A stretch of DNA of 26,905 bases from an uncultured Gammaproteobacteria bacterium. GTDB lineage: Bacteria; Pseudomonadota; Gammaproteobacteria; Chromatiales; Chromatiaceae. The notes under the pieces are model-generated. The model was not told the DNA's origin. It searched no databases and saw only the letters and a program-made list of their open reading frames with translations. The position numbers and the translations under genes were made by a program. Each line of letters opens with the position of its first letter. Positions within the stretch are counted from its first letter, which is position 1. This document shows, piece by piece, positions 17,110 through 25,763 of the stretch. The stretch spans positions 1-26,905 of the forward strand of contig CALAZS010000028.1 in NCBI GenBank assembly GCA_937926265.1, written 5' to 3'.

Positions 17110-17541
17110 AAGATTTTTTGACTAAAATTATTAACAATAAAAGACGATTCTAATCTATTTTTTGAACAAGTGGTGAGTTAGTCAGTTTTGAAAATAAGTA
17201 AAAGTTAGCTTGTCAGTAATCGTTATCGCCTGGTTAAAGGTTATGACGTCTGAATTTTAATTTTATACAACCGCTATTAGCAGAAACCGATTTAATCAAG
17301 ATAGACCCCCTTAATTTTTATCTGTACTTGCTGAATATTCGGTTTCTCTAATATTATTTGAAGCAAAAATTTGAGTTTTAGTCCGCTTCTTGCTGGTAAC
17401 TGCCTGTAGATTTTACTTCCTTATGCCTGCTGTTCGGCATTCGCTACCTGTCATCCTTAGTATAAATTTGTCCGCTTTCTTAGCTCAGGATTAAAACCAA
17501 GAGTAAAAATGTTACCATCACATTGAAACAACTAAGATAAA
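17110..17541. other. AT-rich intergenic stretch without a recognisable gene
   Basis: 432 bases between the divergent barrel gene and the EEP relic. I see no convincing ORF, RNA gene or clear promoter. A 9-bp inverted repeat (AGAAACCGA at 17282-17290, TCGGTTTCT at 17339-17347) encloses 48 bases. The right part (about 17380-17460) is less AT-rich and may be decayed coding sequence, but nothing is recognisable. Confidence 0.5.
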
Positions 17542-17544
17542 GTG

Positions 17545-17868
17545 ATGAATAACAAAGACTTAAACAAGCCTGGAATAACACTTATAGGACTCAGCTTAGC
17601 AGGAATTTTATCCCCAGTTATCTCTAGGCTACTTTCGAACCAAGAAGGAGCAATACCCTGGTTATTCGATCTAGCTGCCAATTGGCAAGGGCTTTACGTC
17701 GTATTGCTTCTAATCGGGGTAATAATTAGTTGGATTTCCAGATATGTTGGAGTTCCAGTAGATCAGGTACTGATCAGTGACCATTGGGGAGTTTTAAATT
17801 ATCAAGTTGGTACTGATATAGGCTCAGACCATCTACCAGTGATTGCAACAATATCGCTTTATGAATAA
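17545..17868 (+). pseudogene. Relic of a membrane-anchored EEP-family protein lacking its catalytic core
   Basis: 107 codons from ATG 17545 (a GTG lies one codon earlier; no strong ribosome binding site). The N-terminal 60 or so residues carry two hydrophobic helices around PWLFDLAANWQGLYVVLL, resembling the membrane anchor of endonuclease/exonuclease/phosphatase (EEP) proteins of the YafD type. The last 38 residues read PVDQVLIS...GSDHLPVIATISL, which is the C-terminal end of the EEP fold (usually PIDHVLVS...SDHLPV) with its catalytic SDH His. The roughly 200 residues that should lie between, with the metal-binding Asn, Glu and active-site Asp/His, are absent. The frame is intact, so the simplest reading is an in-frame internal deletion near codon 68. 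It cannot be an active nuclease or phosphatase. It could still be translated as a small membrane protein. Confidence 0.6.
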
Positions 17869-17930
17869 ATTAAATCAGTAAAACTTAGGGTAATTACAGA
17901 TTAACTTTGTACCCTATTTTGTATCCCACA

Positions 17931-17970
17931 AACAAAAAACCCACTGAATACTTAATATATTCAATGGGTT
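17931..17970 (-). terminator. Rho-independent terminator of tRNA-Ser
   Basis: On the minus strand AACCCATTGAATA pairs with TATTCAGTGGGTT (13 positions, one T-G wobble) around a 7-base loop, and TTTTTTGTT follows. It starts 12 bases past the tRNA 3' end. The stem could also stop transcription arriving from the EEP relic, but there is no T-run on that side. Confidence 0.88.
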
Positions 17971-17982
17971 GTTTGTAAATTA

Positions 17983-18075
17983 TGGCGGAGAGAGAGGGAT
18001 TTGAACCCTCGAACCAGCTCTTAACCAGTTACTCCCTTAGCAGGGGAGCGCCTTCAGCCGCTCGGCCATCTCTCC
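17983..18075 (-). tRNA. tRNA-Ser, anticodon GCT
   Basis: 93 bases including an encoded CCA. The acceptor stem GGAGAGA pairs with TCTCTCC, the discriminator is G, and the D-arm contains GCCGAGCGGCTGAAGGC. The anticodon stem CTCCC/GGGAG encloses CTGCTAA (anticodon GCT, reading AGC and AGT). A long variable arm, diagnostic of class II tRNAs such as serine, and the T-loop GTTCAAATC follow. It lies downstream of csrA, a usual position in gammaproteobacteria. Confidence 0.97.
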
Positions 18076-18120
18076 AAATTGTTTTCTATTCAGAACATCC
18101 CGTATTAAGTTGAAAACTAC

Positions 18121-18241
18121 AGGCGCTCCGGGTCGCGCGTTATTCGGGCGTTGCCCTCACCCCTTAGGGGCCAGCTTCATTTCATTTCGCTGTTCTGCGC
18201 TGGCTTTGCCAGCTTGTCAGCCGCTCGGCCATCTCTCCAAA
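18121..18241. repeat. Structured segment ending in a duplicate of the tRNA-Ser 5' end
   Basis: The 25 bases at 18217-18241 are identical to 18054-18078, which hold the first 22 bases of tRNA-Ser and 3 bases upstream; both are in the same orientation, 163 bp apart. The rest of the tRNA is missing from the second copy. The sequence between (18121-18216) is GC-rich unlike its surroundings and full of hairpins: GCTGGC-TTT-GCCAGC near 18199-18213 and CCCC-TTA-GGGG near 18161-18171. It looks like an intergenic repeat joined to a tRNA fragment, or a decayed second tRNA-Ser gene. No integrase is nearby. Confidence 0.75.
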
Positions 18242-18297
18242 AATTCAATTTCAGTAAAGCGCCATCCCTGGCACTTATCGTGAATCAATCAGCGATA

Positions 18298-18480
18298 TCA
18301 GTCTTTTTGATCATCCATTTCTTTCTGGATGCGATCATAAATTTCTTCACGGTGTACTGTAATGTCACGCGGTGCATTAACACCGATGCGAACCTGGTTA
18401 CCTTTAACACCTAACACAGTCACAGTAACTTCATCACCGATCATGAGTGTTTCGCCAACACGTCTGGTAAGAATTAGCAT
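18298..18480 (-). CDS. csrA: Carbon storage regulator CsrA (RsmA)
   Basis: 60 residues, full length for the family. CsrA is a small dimeric RNA-binding protein that blocks or alters translation of mRNAs with GGA motifs, controlling carbon metabolism, motility and biofilm formation. The N-terminal strand MLILTRRVGE with Leu4 and the C-terminal region with Arg44 in VHREEI, the two main RNA-contact areas, are intact, as is GDEVTVTVLGVKGNQVRIG. ATG 18480 has an excellent AAGGAGG site 7 bases upstream. It lies 183 bases after lysC in the same direction, the usual gammaproteobacterial order, and is followed by tRNA-Ser. Confidence 0.98.
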   Translation of the reverse strand: MLILTRRVGETLMIGDEVTVTVLGVKGNQVRIGVNAPRDITVHREEIYDRIQKEMDDQKD

Positions 18481-18484
18481 ATCG

Positions 18485-18530
18485 CCACCTCCTTATTTTC
18501 CTTGCGAAAAACAGTGCCCCCTTCCCGGGA
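18485..18530 (-). promoter_or_regulatory. csrA leader with GGA motifs over the ribosome binding site
   Basis: On the minus strand the leader carries AAGGAGGTGG (ribosome binding site) preceded 9 bases upstream by AAGGAAAA and further up by CCCGGGAAGG. GGA is the CsrA recognition core, and E. coli CsrA is known to repress its own mRNA this way. GGA is also intrinsic to any Shine-Dalgarno, so autoregulation is inferred. Confidence 0.5.
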
Positions 18531-18603
18531 TAGCTGAATTTCTTTACTTTGGTTACCAACCAGTTAATCGCTCATAAATGAGCATTGTTAATTCTATCAG
18601 CAG

Positions 18604-18629
18604 AAAACAGCCTTTTAAATGGCTTTTTT
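18604..18629. terminator. Weak bidirectional terminator candidate between lysC and csrA
   Basis: AGCC and GGCT stems flanked by A-rich and T-rich tracts (AAAACAGCC, 8-base loop, GGCTTTTTT) fold as an A/T-flanked hairpin with one mismatch. It could end lysC transcription before csrA, but the GC stem is only about 4 bp. Confidence 0.4.
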
Positions 18630-18663
18630 AAACTGCCACTTTAAAAACCGGGATTTTATTACT

Positions 18664-19890
18664 TTATACTTCAACCTCTTCTGCCAGACCAAAGGTCTGG
18701 TGCAATGCACGTACACCCAGTTCCAGGTATTTTTCCTCAACAACAACTGAAACCTTGATCTCGGAGGTGGAAATCATGCAGATGTTTATCCCCTCATCTG
18801 ACAGGGCCTTGAACATTTTCGAGGCAATGCCGGCATGTGAGCGCATACCCACACCAACCAGGGAAATTTTGACGATACCATCGTTTCCTTTAACCTCGCG
18901 GCCACCCAGGTCGGCCGATACTTTTTCCAGCACGTCCATGGCTTTTTTATAGTCAGTACGGTTTACCGTAAAGGTGAAATCCGTGGTGCCATCCTGCGCA
19001 GTATTCTGAACAATCATGTCAATTTCGACGTTGGCATCTGCAACCGGTCCAAGAATTTTATAGGCGATGCCCGGCTGGTCCGGTACCCCTCTGATGGTTA
19101 ACTGGGATTCATCACGATTAAATGCAATACCTGAAATCTTGGCCTGTTCCATATTTTCTTCCTCGAAGGTGATTAAAGTACCTTCGCCTTCTTCAAAACT
19201 TGAGAGTACCCGCAATGGCACATTGTATTTTCCAGCAAACTCTACTGCACGAATCTGCAGCACTTTTGAACCGAGACTGGCCATTTCCAGCATCTCTTCA
19301 AAAGTGATTTTATTGAGGCGTCGTGCACTGGGCTCCACACGTGGGTCAGTAGTGTAAACACCATCGACATCAGTGAAGATCTGGCACTCATCAGCTTTCA
19401 AAGCAGCCGCCATTGCCACGGCCGTGGTATCTGAACCGCCTCTTCCCAGCGTAGTGATGTTGCCCTGCTCATCAACACCCTGAAAACCGGCCACCACAAC
19501 AACCCGACCTGCTTCGAGATCAGCCCTGACCCTGGCACCGTCAATATCCTGGATACGTGCCTTGGAGTGCGCACTGTCCGTCAGGATGTGAACCTGTCCG
19601 CCTGTATAGGAGCGCGCTTCACAGCCTATTTCCTGTAATGCCATGCTCAACAATGCAATCGTGACCTGCTCGCCGGTCGACACCAGCACGTCCATTTCAC
19701 GCGCACTTGGACTTTCGGTAATATCACTTGCCAGGCCAATCAGGCGATTGGTTTCACCAGACATCGCAGACACAACAACAACGAGCTGGTTACCCGCATC
19801 AACTTCCTTTTTCACCTTTGCGGCAACATTTTCGATACGCTCGGTAGTGCCTACCGATGTGCCACCATATTTCTGGACAATTAACGCCAT
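18664..19890 (-). CDS. lysC: Aspartate kinase (aspartokinase)
   Basis: 408 residues. It phosphorylates L-aspartate, the first step to lysine, threonine, methionine and diaminopimelate, in the cytoplasm. The N-terminal kinase domain begins VQKYGGTSVG, with FQGVDEQGNITTLGRGGSDTTA and the DVDGVYTTDPR segment. Two C-terminal ACT domains (about 265-405), including FNRDESQLTIRGVPDQPG and the conserved GMRSHAGIASKMFKALSDEGI, bind the feedback inhibitors. The length and layout fit the stand-alone alpha-type enzymes of Pseudomonas-like bacteria, without a fused homoserine dehydrogenase. It follows alaS by 104 bases. The ribosome binding site is weak. Confidence 0.97.
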   Translation of the reverse strand: MALIVQKYGGTSVGTTERIENVAAKVKKEVDAGNQLVVVVSAMSGETNRLIGLASDITESPSAREMDVLVSTGEQVTIALLSMALQEIGCEARSYTGGQVHILTDSAHSKARIQDIDGARVRADLEAGRVVVVAGFQGVDEQGNITTLGRGGSDTTAVAMAAALKADECQIFTDVDGVYTTDPRVEPSARRLNKITFEEMLEMASLGSKVLQIRAVEFAGKYNVPLRVLSSFEEGEGTLITFEEENMEQAKISGIAFNRDESQLTIRGVPDQPGIAYKILGPVADANVEIDMIVQNTAQDGTTDFTFTVNRTDYKKAMDVLEKVSADLGGREVKGNDGIVKISLVGVGMRSHAGIASKMFKALSDEGINICMISTSEIKVSVVVEEKYLELGVRALHQTFGLAEEVEV

Positions 19891-19994
19891 TTGAAAACCT
19901 AAAAAATACTATTCAGCGGACTGAAAAGCCCATTTTTTACAAAGCGGCGAATTAAACCGCATTTGAACCAATAAGGGAACCCTATTCGACGGAT

Positions 19995-22601
19995 TTAACC
20001 GAGCTTACCGGAAACCCAGCCCTCAACTGATGATAATGCTCCCGGCAAAGCTGCGGGGTCGGTACCACCGGCCTGCGCCATATCAGGGCGACCACCACCT
20101 TTACCACCTACCTGCTCGGCCACGAACTTAACCAGGTCGCCAGCTTTAACCTTATCAGTGGTATCTTTGGTCACACCGGCAACCAGGCTGATTTTTTCAC
20201 CATCGACTGCCGCCAGTACGATAACAGCTGTGCCCAACTTGTTTTTTAGCTGATCCATGGTTTCACGCAGGGCTTTAACATCAGCGCCTTCCATGTTGGT
20301 CGCCAACACCTTCACGCCGTTAATTTCAACGGCAGAGGAAGCCATGTCAGAACCGGCTGCGCTGGCAAGTTTCGATTTAAGCTGCTCGAGTTCTTTTTCC
20401 AGGCGACGATTCTTTTCCAGCAACTGACCAAGCTTGTCTTCAACATCTTCCCGACCCGCTTTAATGCTTTGTGCAATTCGATACAACTTGCCATCTTCAT
20501 CCTGAATCAGTTTCAGGGCTTTTTCACCGGTGACCGCTTCAATACGACGCACCCCGGAGGCAATACCGGTTTCAACCGTGATCTTGAACAGCCCGATATC
20601 CCCAATGGCATTGACGTGAGTACCGCCACAAAGCTCAGTTGAGAAATCGCCCATGCTTAAAACACGAACCACTTCATCATACTTTTCACCAAACAGTGCC
20701 ATGGCGCCGGAAGCCTTTGCCTGGTCAATATCCATTAACCGGGTTTCTACTTTGTAGTTATTGCGAATCTGTTCATTCACCAATGTTTCAATCTGGTTTA
20801 ACAGGTCGGAATTGATTGGTTCAAAGTGGGAAAAGTCAAAACGTAAGCGCTCAGCGTTAACCATCGAACCTTTTTGCTGTACATGATCACCGAGTATTTG
20901 CCTGAGCGCAGCATGTAATAAGTGTGTAGCAGAATGGTTTAAGGCCGTGGCTTTGCGATTGGCCGCATCAACATCAGCAGTAACCTGGTCACCTACTTTC
21001 AGGGATCCGTTTTTGAGTTTGCCAATATGGCCAAACAGTTCACCACCCTGTTTACGGGTATCACTTACCCGGAAATCTCCGCCACTGGCAATTTTCAGCA
21101 AGCCGCGATCTCCAACCTGGCCACCTGACTCGGCATAGAATGGTGTCTTGTCCAGAATCACCATACCCTCTTCGCCGGACTCAAGTTGCTCGGCCTGCTC
21201 ACCATTTTTAAACAGTGCAATCACCGTCGCGCCATTCTGCAATTTGTCATAACCGGTAAACTCGGTTTTACCTTCCATATTGACCTGCACAGACTGGTCG
21301 GATCCAAACTGGCTGGCAGCCCGGGCACGCTCACGCTGCCCTTCCATTGCATTCTCAAAGCCTTCCATGTCCAGTTCCAGTTCATTTTCACGCGCAATAT
21401 CAGCGGTCAGGTCAACCGGAAAGCCGTAGGTATCATATAGCTTGAATACAATTTCGCCGGGTATGATTTTTTCTTTCAAATCAGCTATTGCTTCATCAAG
21501 AATCTTCATCCCCTGCTCGATGGTCTCGGCAAAACGCTGCTCTTCTTTGAGCAGAACTTTTTTAACATGGTCAACTGCTTTAGCCAGTTCCGGGTAAGCT
21601 TCTCCCATCTGTTCATTAAGCACATCGGTGAGCTCACTGAAGAACGGTTTTTTCTGGCCCAACTTGTAACCATGACGAATGGCCCTTCTGATGATGCGAC
21701 GCAGTACGTAACCCCTGCCTTCATTTCCGGGGGTAACACCATCAACCACCAGGAAAGCGCAGGAACGGATATGATCGGCAATTACTTTGAGTGAATTGTT
21801 TTCCAGGTCTTTTTCACCGGTAAGGCCCGAAGCAGCCTTGATCAGTGCCTGGAACAAATCAATCTCGTAGTTGGAATGCACATTCTGCATTACCGCAGCC
21901 AGACGTTCCAAACCCATACCGGTGTCAACCGATGGCTTGGGCAGGTCAGTCATGTTGCCATCGGCATCGCGATTGAACTGCATGAAAACCAGGTTCCAGA
22001 TTTCTATGTAGCGGTCTCCATCTTCTTCCGGTGAACCGGGAGGGCCACCCCAGATTTGGTCTCCATGGTCGTAAAAAATTTCAGTACACGGGCCGCATGG
22101 TCCGGTATCACCCATCGACCAGAAGTTGTCTTTCTCGCCACAACGCGAAAAGCGTTCGGGATTAACCTGCATTTCCTTTAACCAGATATCCTCGGCTTCC
22201 TGGTCTTTTTCATAGACCGTCACCCAGAGTTTTTCCTCGGGTAACTGCATGACGTTGGTAAGGAAGTCCCAGGCATACTTGATGGCTTCGCGCTTGAAAT
22301 AATCGCCAAAACTGAAATTACCCAGCATTTCAAAAAAGGTGTGGTGACGTGCGGTATAACCGACGTTTTCCAGGTCGTTATGTTTACCACCGGCGCGAAC
22401 ACAACGCTGCGATGAAGTCGCCCTGGAATAGCTGCGGCTTTCTCGACCGATAAAGACATCCTTGAACTGCACCATGCCGGCATTGGTAAACAGCAATGTC
22501 GGATCATTACCCGGTACCAGCGGACTGGATTCCACCAATGTATGTTCCTGTTGCTGGAAATAATCCAGGAAAGCTTTTCGAATTTCTGCTGTGGTTTTCA
22601 T
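19995..22601 (-). CDS. alaS: Alanyl-tRNA synthetase
   Basis: 868 residues, full length. It charges tRNA-Ala. The class II catalytic domain is N-terminal (motif 1 around FLDYFQQQEHTLVESSPLVP; GDTGPCGPCTEIFYDHG; MGLERLAAVMQN). The editing domain carries the zinc-binding HSATHLLH and CGGTHV motifs that remove mischarged Ser and Gly. The C-terminal part has a coiled-coil stretch (LEKNRRLEKELEQLKSKLA) and the C-Ala domain with VAEQVGGKGGGRPDMAQAGG. All motifs are intact. The ATG is not preceded by a strong ribosome binding site. In many gammaproteobacteria recA/recX lie upstream; here a second RND system does. Confidence 0.98.
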   Translation of the reverse strand: MKTTAEIRKAFLDYFQQQEHTLVESSPLVPGNDPTLLFTNAGMVQFKDVFIGRESRSYSRATSSQRCVRAGGKHNDLENVGYTARHHTFFEMLGNFSFGDYFKREAIKYAWDFLTNVMQLPEEKLWVTVYEKDQEAEDIWLKEMQVNPERFSRCGEKDNFWSMGDTGPCGPCTEIFYDHGDQIWGGPPGSPEEDGDRYIEIWNLVFMQFNRDADGNMTDLPKPSVDTGMGLERLAAVMQNVHSNYEIDLFQALIKAASGLTGEKDLENNSLKVIADHIRSCAFLVVDGVTPGNEGRGYVLRRIIRRAIRHGYKLGQKKPFFSELTDVLNEQMGEAYPELAKAVDHVKKVLLKEEQRFAETIEQGMKILDEAIADLKEKIIPGEIVFKLYDTYGFPVDLTADIARENELELDMEGFENAMEGQRERARAASQFGSDQSVQVNMEGKTEFTGYDKLQNGATVIALFKNGEQAEQLESGEEGMVILDKTPFYAESGGQVGDRGLLKIASGGDFRVSDTRKQGGELFGHIGKLKNGSLKVGDQVTADVDAANRKATALNHSATHLLHAALRQILGDHVQQKGSMVNAERLRFDFSHFEPINSDLLNQIETLVNEQIRNNYKVETRLMDIDQAKASGAMALFGEKYDEVVRVLSMGDFSTELCGGTHVNAIGDIGLFKITVETGIASGVRRIEAVTGEKALKLIQDEDGKLYRIAQSIKAGREDVEDKLGQLLEKNRRLEKELEQLKSKLASAAGSDMASSAVEINGVKVLATNMEGADVKALRETMDQLKNKLGTAVIVLAAVDGEKISLVAGVTKDTTDKVKAGDLVKFVAEQVGGKGGGRPDMAQAGGTDPAALPGALSSVEGWVSGKLG

Positions 22602-22675
22602 TGTTCTGAAAGACTGGAAAAATTAACTGAAAATTTAATCATCAGATTCTATGCTTTTCATGCGAAACTGTCACT

Positions 22676-25600
22676 TCATTGCAGGGATTTAAGCAGGTAA
22701 CTATTGGACATAAACAAACGGTACAGCAGGGGTATAACCACCAGCGTCAGCAGCGTCGAAAATGCCAGTCCCCAGACAATTGCCGTGGCTACCGGCCCCC
22801 ATATCAAGGACTCGCCACCAAGACCTGCAGCCAGGGAAAACAGTCCGGCAATGGTCGTCAATGATGTAATCAGAATTGGAATGACCCTGCGACGTGCAGC
22901 ATAGATCGTGGCATGCAGCACACTCATGCCGGCTTTAAGTCGCGCATTTCCAGCAGAAATCAGCACGATTGCGGCATTAACGGCAATACCACCAAGTGCG
23001 ACAACGCCGTAAAGCGTGTAAAGGCTCATCGGGTTTTGAGAAACCAGCAAGCCAAAAGTCACCCCGGTAAATGCCATGAACAAGGTGGAAAGAATCATCA
23101 AAGGCTGCCAGTAACTGCGGAACTGGGTTCCCAGAATCGCGTACATTACGCCCACCCCGAAAACAAACAGCATCAGAATCGAATCCATACTTTCCTGGAT
23201 ATCATCCAGCTCACCGGAAAAATCCAGGTCAATGTCCGGATAGTTCACCCCGACTCCCTGCCACATGTCGAGAATGTCATTATTCACTGAAACGGTATCA
23301 GTCAGTTTGTCATCGATATCAGCTTCCACGGTAATGGCTCGCCGGAAGTTATAGTGACGCACGTTACCAAGGCCCGGCTTTCTTTCAGCAGTGACCAGTT
23401 CACCAAGCGGAATCTGCGAGCCGTTAGTTAATGTCAGCCTGAAATTGAGTATCTCCGCGATATCGCGTTGCTCTTTCTCATCCGCTTTTACACGCACCTC
23501 GATTTTCTCGCCGGCATCGCGCATGTCTGCCACAACCACTCCGTCAACCAGTAACTGCAGGGTACGTATCACCGTCTGCGGGTTGACGCCGGCTCGTGCT
23601 ATGGCTTTTTCATCAAGTCGCAATACCAGCTCCGAACTGCCCGGCGCGGCATCTTTAGAGATGTCCATGACGCCATTGATTTTGGCAAGCACCTGTTTTA
23701 AATCATCAGCCGCCCGTCGAATCTCGGCATAATTATCACCCCTGACTTTAATACTTATAGGCTTCGCTGTTGGAGGGCCACCGCTTAAACGCAAGAAAGA
23801 AATTTTCACCGGACCAGGTGTAGCCTGAACATCAGCTCGCATGCTTTCAATGATTTCCTCGACACTTCGGTCTTCTTCTTTTTTAGGCTGAAGTCCGACA
23901 ATGATCTGACCGAGATGATCACCCAGGCGTGGCTCAGTCTCAGTAAACATGTTGCCGGCATAACTGACCGCGGTGCGTATTTCATTTTCCCTGACGTAAC
24001 TGCGCACCTTGGTTTCCATCTGGTTCACCTTTTCCATGGTTTTTTCCAGCGGCGTAGCCGGCGGCATTTCAACATTGACATAAAACAGCCGGATCGTGTC
24101 GGCTGCAAAGAAATCCATTTTGACAAGACCCGAGGCGAAGGTACCGACAGCACTGAGAAACAGCATAATAACCACGACAAGTGTTATCCAGCGATGTCGC
24201 ATTAACTTCACCAAAACACGGATATAATTAATCTGGATCTTGTGGGTAAAGCGGACACGTAATTTTTGCAATCTTGATGGTTTATGAAAATTAACTTTGA
24301 GTGCAATCACATGTGCAGGCAGCATCCAGAATGCTTCAATCAAAGATATTGCGAGCGCAATCACTACCACCATCGGCACAACGCGCATGAAATCACCCAG
24401 AATACCTGGTAATAGAATTAACGGCCCAAAGGCAGCCATAGTGGTTAACACAGCTGCGGTTACCGGCGCAGATACTTCTTTTAACGCACCCATCACAGCA
24501 TTCATTTCATCCATGCCGTGACGCAATCGATAATAAACCCCTTCCACCACCACCACGGCATCATCGACCAGCATACCCAGCACAATAACCACACCAAGCA
24601 GCACCATGACATTCAGGGTTTCACCACTGACCGACAGCACCCAGAAAGTACCTGCCAGGATAAAAGGTATGGCAATCGCAGTCAGAAACGCGATACGCGC
24701 ACCAAGAAAAAGCCAGGCCACAACAAGCACCAGGGCAAGTCCAATCAGTGCATTGTTTTGCATCAGGTTAATGGCATTACGGGTCATGATTGTCTGGTCA
24801 TCAACCAGCACAAGACTGATACCCGTCTGTTCGGCAAACTGGTTGCGCTCATTCATGTAAACCTTGATACGCTCAACCAGTTCAAGCGTGTTGGCATTGG
24901 ATTCTTTCATCACCGCCAACAGCACCGCAGGCTGACCATTGGTACTGGTCAACTGGTCGGGTTCAGTTCTGCTGCGGTTTACCCTGGCAACATCACCCAG
25001 GCGGGTTTCCTTGACCGAACCGATCACGGTACGACCGGCCAGCTCTCCGGGGTCTGCACTTGAACCGACCAGTCTAATCAACCAGTTTGCGGTGCCCAGA
25101 CGTGAATCACCTGCGGCAAGATCCTGGAAAAACAGGCTTACGGTATCTGCTACCTGGCCGGGATTGATTTTCAGGCTTTCAAGTTTCTGCCTGTCAAAGT
25201 TAACCTGTAATTCAGGTTCAGGTAGACCAATAGGATCAACCCGGTCAACACCGCTTAAACGCTCCAGGCCTTTTTCAATATTACGTGCCTGCACACGTAA
25301 CTGTTCATCCATTGCCTGACCAACCACGGCAATGGTTGCTGATGGAAATGCGTTGGCGCTGGTAATCTCGAGAATCTGGGGATCTTCAGCTGCTTCGGGT
25401 AATTCATCCTCGGTGTTTTGAATTTCACGTCGTAAATCATTTACACGCTTATCAAACAACCTGACATCTATATCTTCGAAACGAATCAGAATACTGGATA
25501 CTGACTCACGGCTGTTGGAAGACATGAATTTTACATTCTGAACTTTCCTTAAAGCATCCTCCAGGGGATCAGTGACTTTCTTTTCGACGTCCAACGCCGA

Positions 25601-25756
25601 GGCACCGGGCAGGATTGTGGTGATAATGATCCAGTTGAAATTGATGGTCGGATCCTGCTGTCGCGGCAGGCTGCTATAAGCCAGAAAGCCGATGACAAGC
25701 ACCAGTACAAATGTCAGGTTTGCCAGTACATGGTTACGTAATAAGCGTTGAAACAT
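22676..25756 (-). CDS. RND-family efflux pump, inner-membrane permease (second system)
   Basis: 1026 residues, a complete RND exporter with the usual two repeats of membrane helices and large periplasmic domains. TM4 reads VLGMLVDDAVVVVEG, keeping both proton-relay Asp residues. TM10 reads ALGGIAVNAAIVLIS, where AcrB has the relay Lys (LSAKNAIL); here that position is Val. This is the mirror image of the pump at 8138-11185, so the two belong to different RND subfamilies. The gene starts 7 bases after its adaptor and ends 74 bases before alaS. No outer-membrane channel gene is nearby. Substrate unknown. Confidence 0.92.
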   Translation of the reverse strand: MFQRLLRNHVLANLTFVLVLVIGFLAYSSLPRQQDPTINFNWIIITTILPGASALDVEKKVTDPLEDALRKVQNVKFMSSNSRESVSSILIRFEDIDVRLFDKRVNDLRREIQNTEDELPEAAEDPQILEITSANAFPSATIAVVGQAMDEQLRVQARNIEKGLERLSGVDRVDPIGLPEPELQVNFDRQKLESLKINPGQVADTVSLFFQDLAAGDSRLGTANWLIRLVGSSADPGELAGRTVIGSVKETRLGDVARVNRSRTEPDQLTSTNGQPAVLLAVMKESNANTLELVERIKVYMNERNQFAEQTGISLVLVDDQTIMTRNAINLMQNNALIGLALVLVVAWLFLGARIAFLTAIAIPFILAGTFWVLSVSGETLNVMVLLGVVIVLGMLVDDAVVVVEGVYYRLRHGMDEMNAVMGALKEVSAPVTAAVLTTMAAFGPLILLPGILGDFMRVVPMVVVIALAISLIEAFWMLPAHVIALKVNFHKPSRLQKLRVRFTHKIQINYIRVLVKLMRHRWITLVVVIMLFLSAVGTFASGLVKMDFFAADTIRLFYVNVEMPPATPLEKTMEKVNQMETKVRSYVRENEIRTAVSYAGNMFTETEPRLGDHLGQIIVGLQPKKEEDRSVEEIIESMRADVQATPGPVKISFLRLSGGPPTAKPISIKVRGDNYAEIRRAADDLKQVLAKINGVMDISKDAAPGSSELVLRLDEKAIARAGVNPQTVIRTLQLLVDGVVVADMRDAGEKIEVRVKADEKEQRDIAEILNFRLTLTNGSQIPLGELVTAERKPGLGNVRHYNFRRAITVEADIDDKLTDTVSVNNDILDMWQGVGVNYPDIDLDFSGELDDIQESMDSILMLFVFGVGVMYAILGTQFRSYWQPLMILSTLFMAFTGVTFGLLVSQNPMSLYTLYGVVALGGIAVNAAIVLISAGNARLKAGMSVLHATIYAARRRVIPILITSLTTIAGLFSLAAGLGGESLIWGPVATAIVWGLAFSTLLTLVVIPLLYRLFMSNSYLLKSLQ

Positions 25757-25763
25757 TGCGTAT

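Noticed and set aside
18054..18241. tRNA-Ser att sites of an integrated element
   Set aside because: The duplicate is of the 5' end, only 163 bp away, and no integrase or cargo genes lie between the copies.
18241..18297. csrA terminator hairpin (AAGTGCC/GGCGCTT on the minus strand)
   Set aside because: The stem needs a wobble pair and lacks an adjacent T-run; too weak to list.
18151..18414. 87-codon open frame across the tRNA duplicate and csrA
   Set aside because: It runs antisense through csrA and through the hairpin repeat; no family resemblance.
19891..19994. Terminator between alaS and lysC (GCGG/CCGC)
   Set aside because: Only a 4-bp stem with a large loop and a poor T-tract.
24518..25063. 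181-codon His/Gln-rich open frame on the plus strand
   Set aside because: Antisense to the second RND pump; the His and Gln richness mirrors codons of the real gene.
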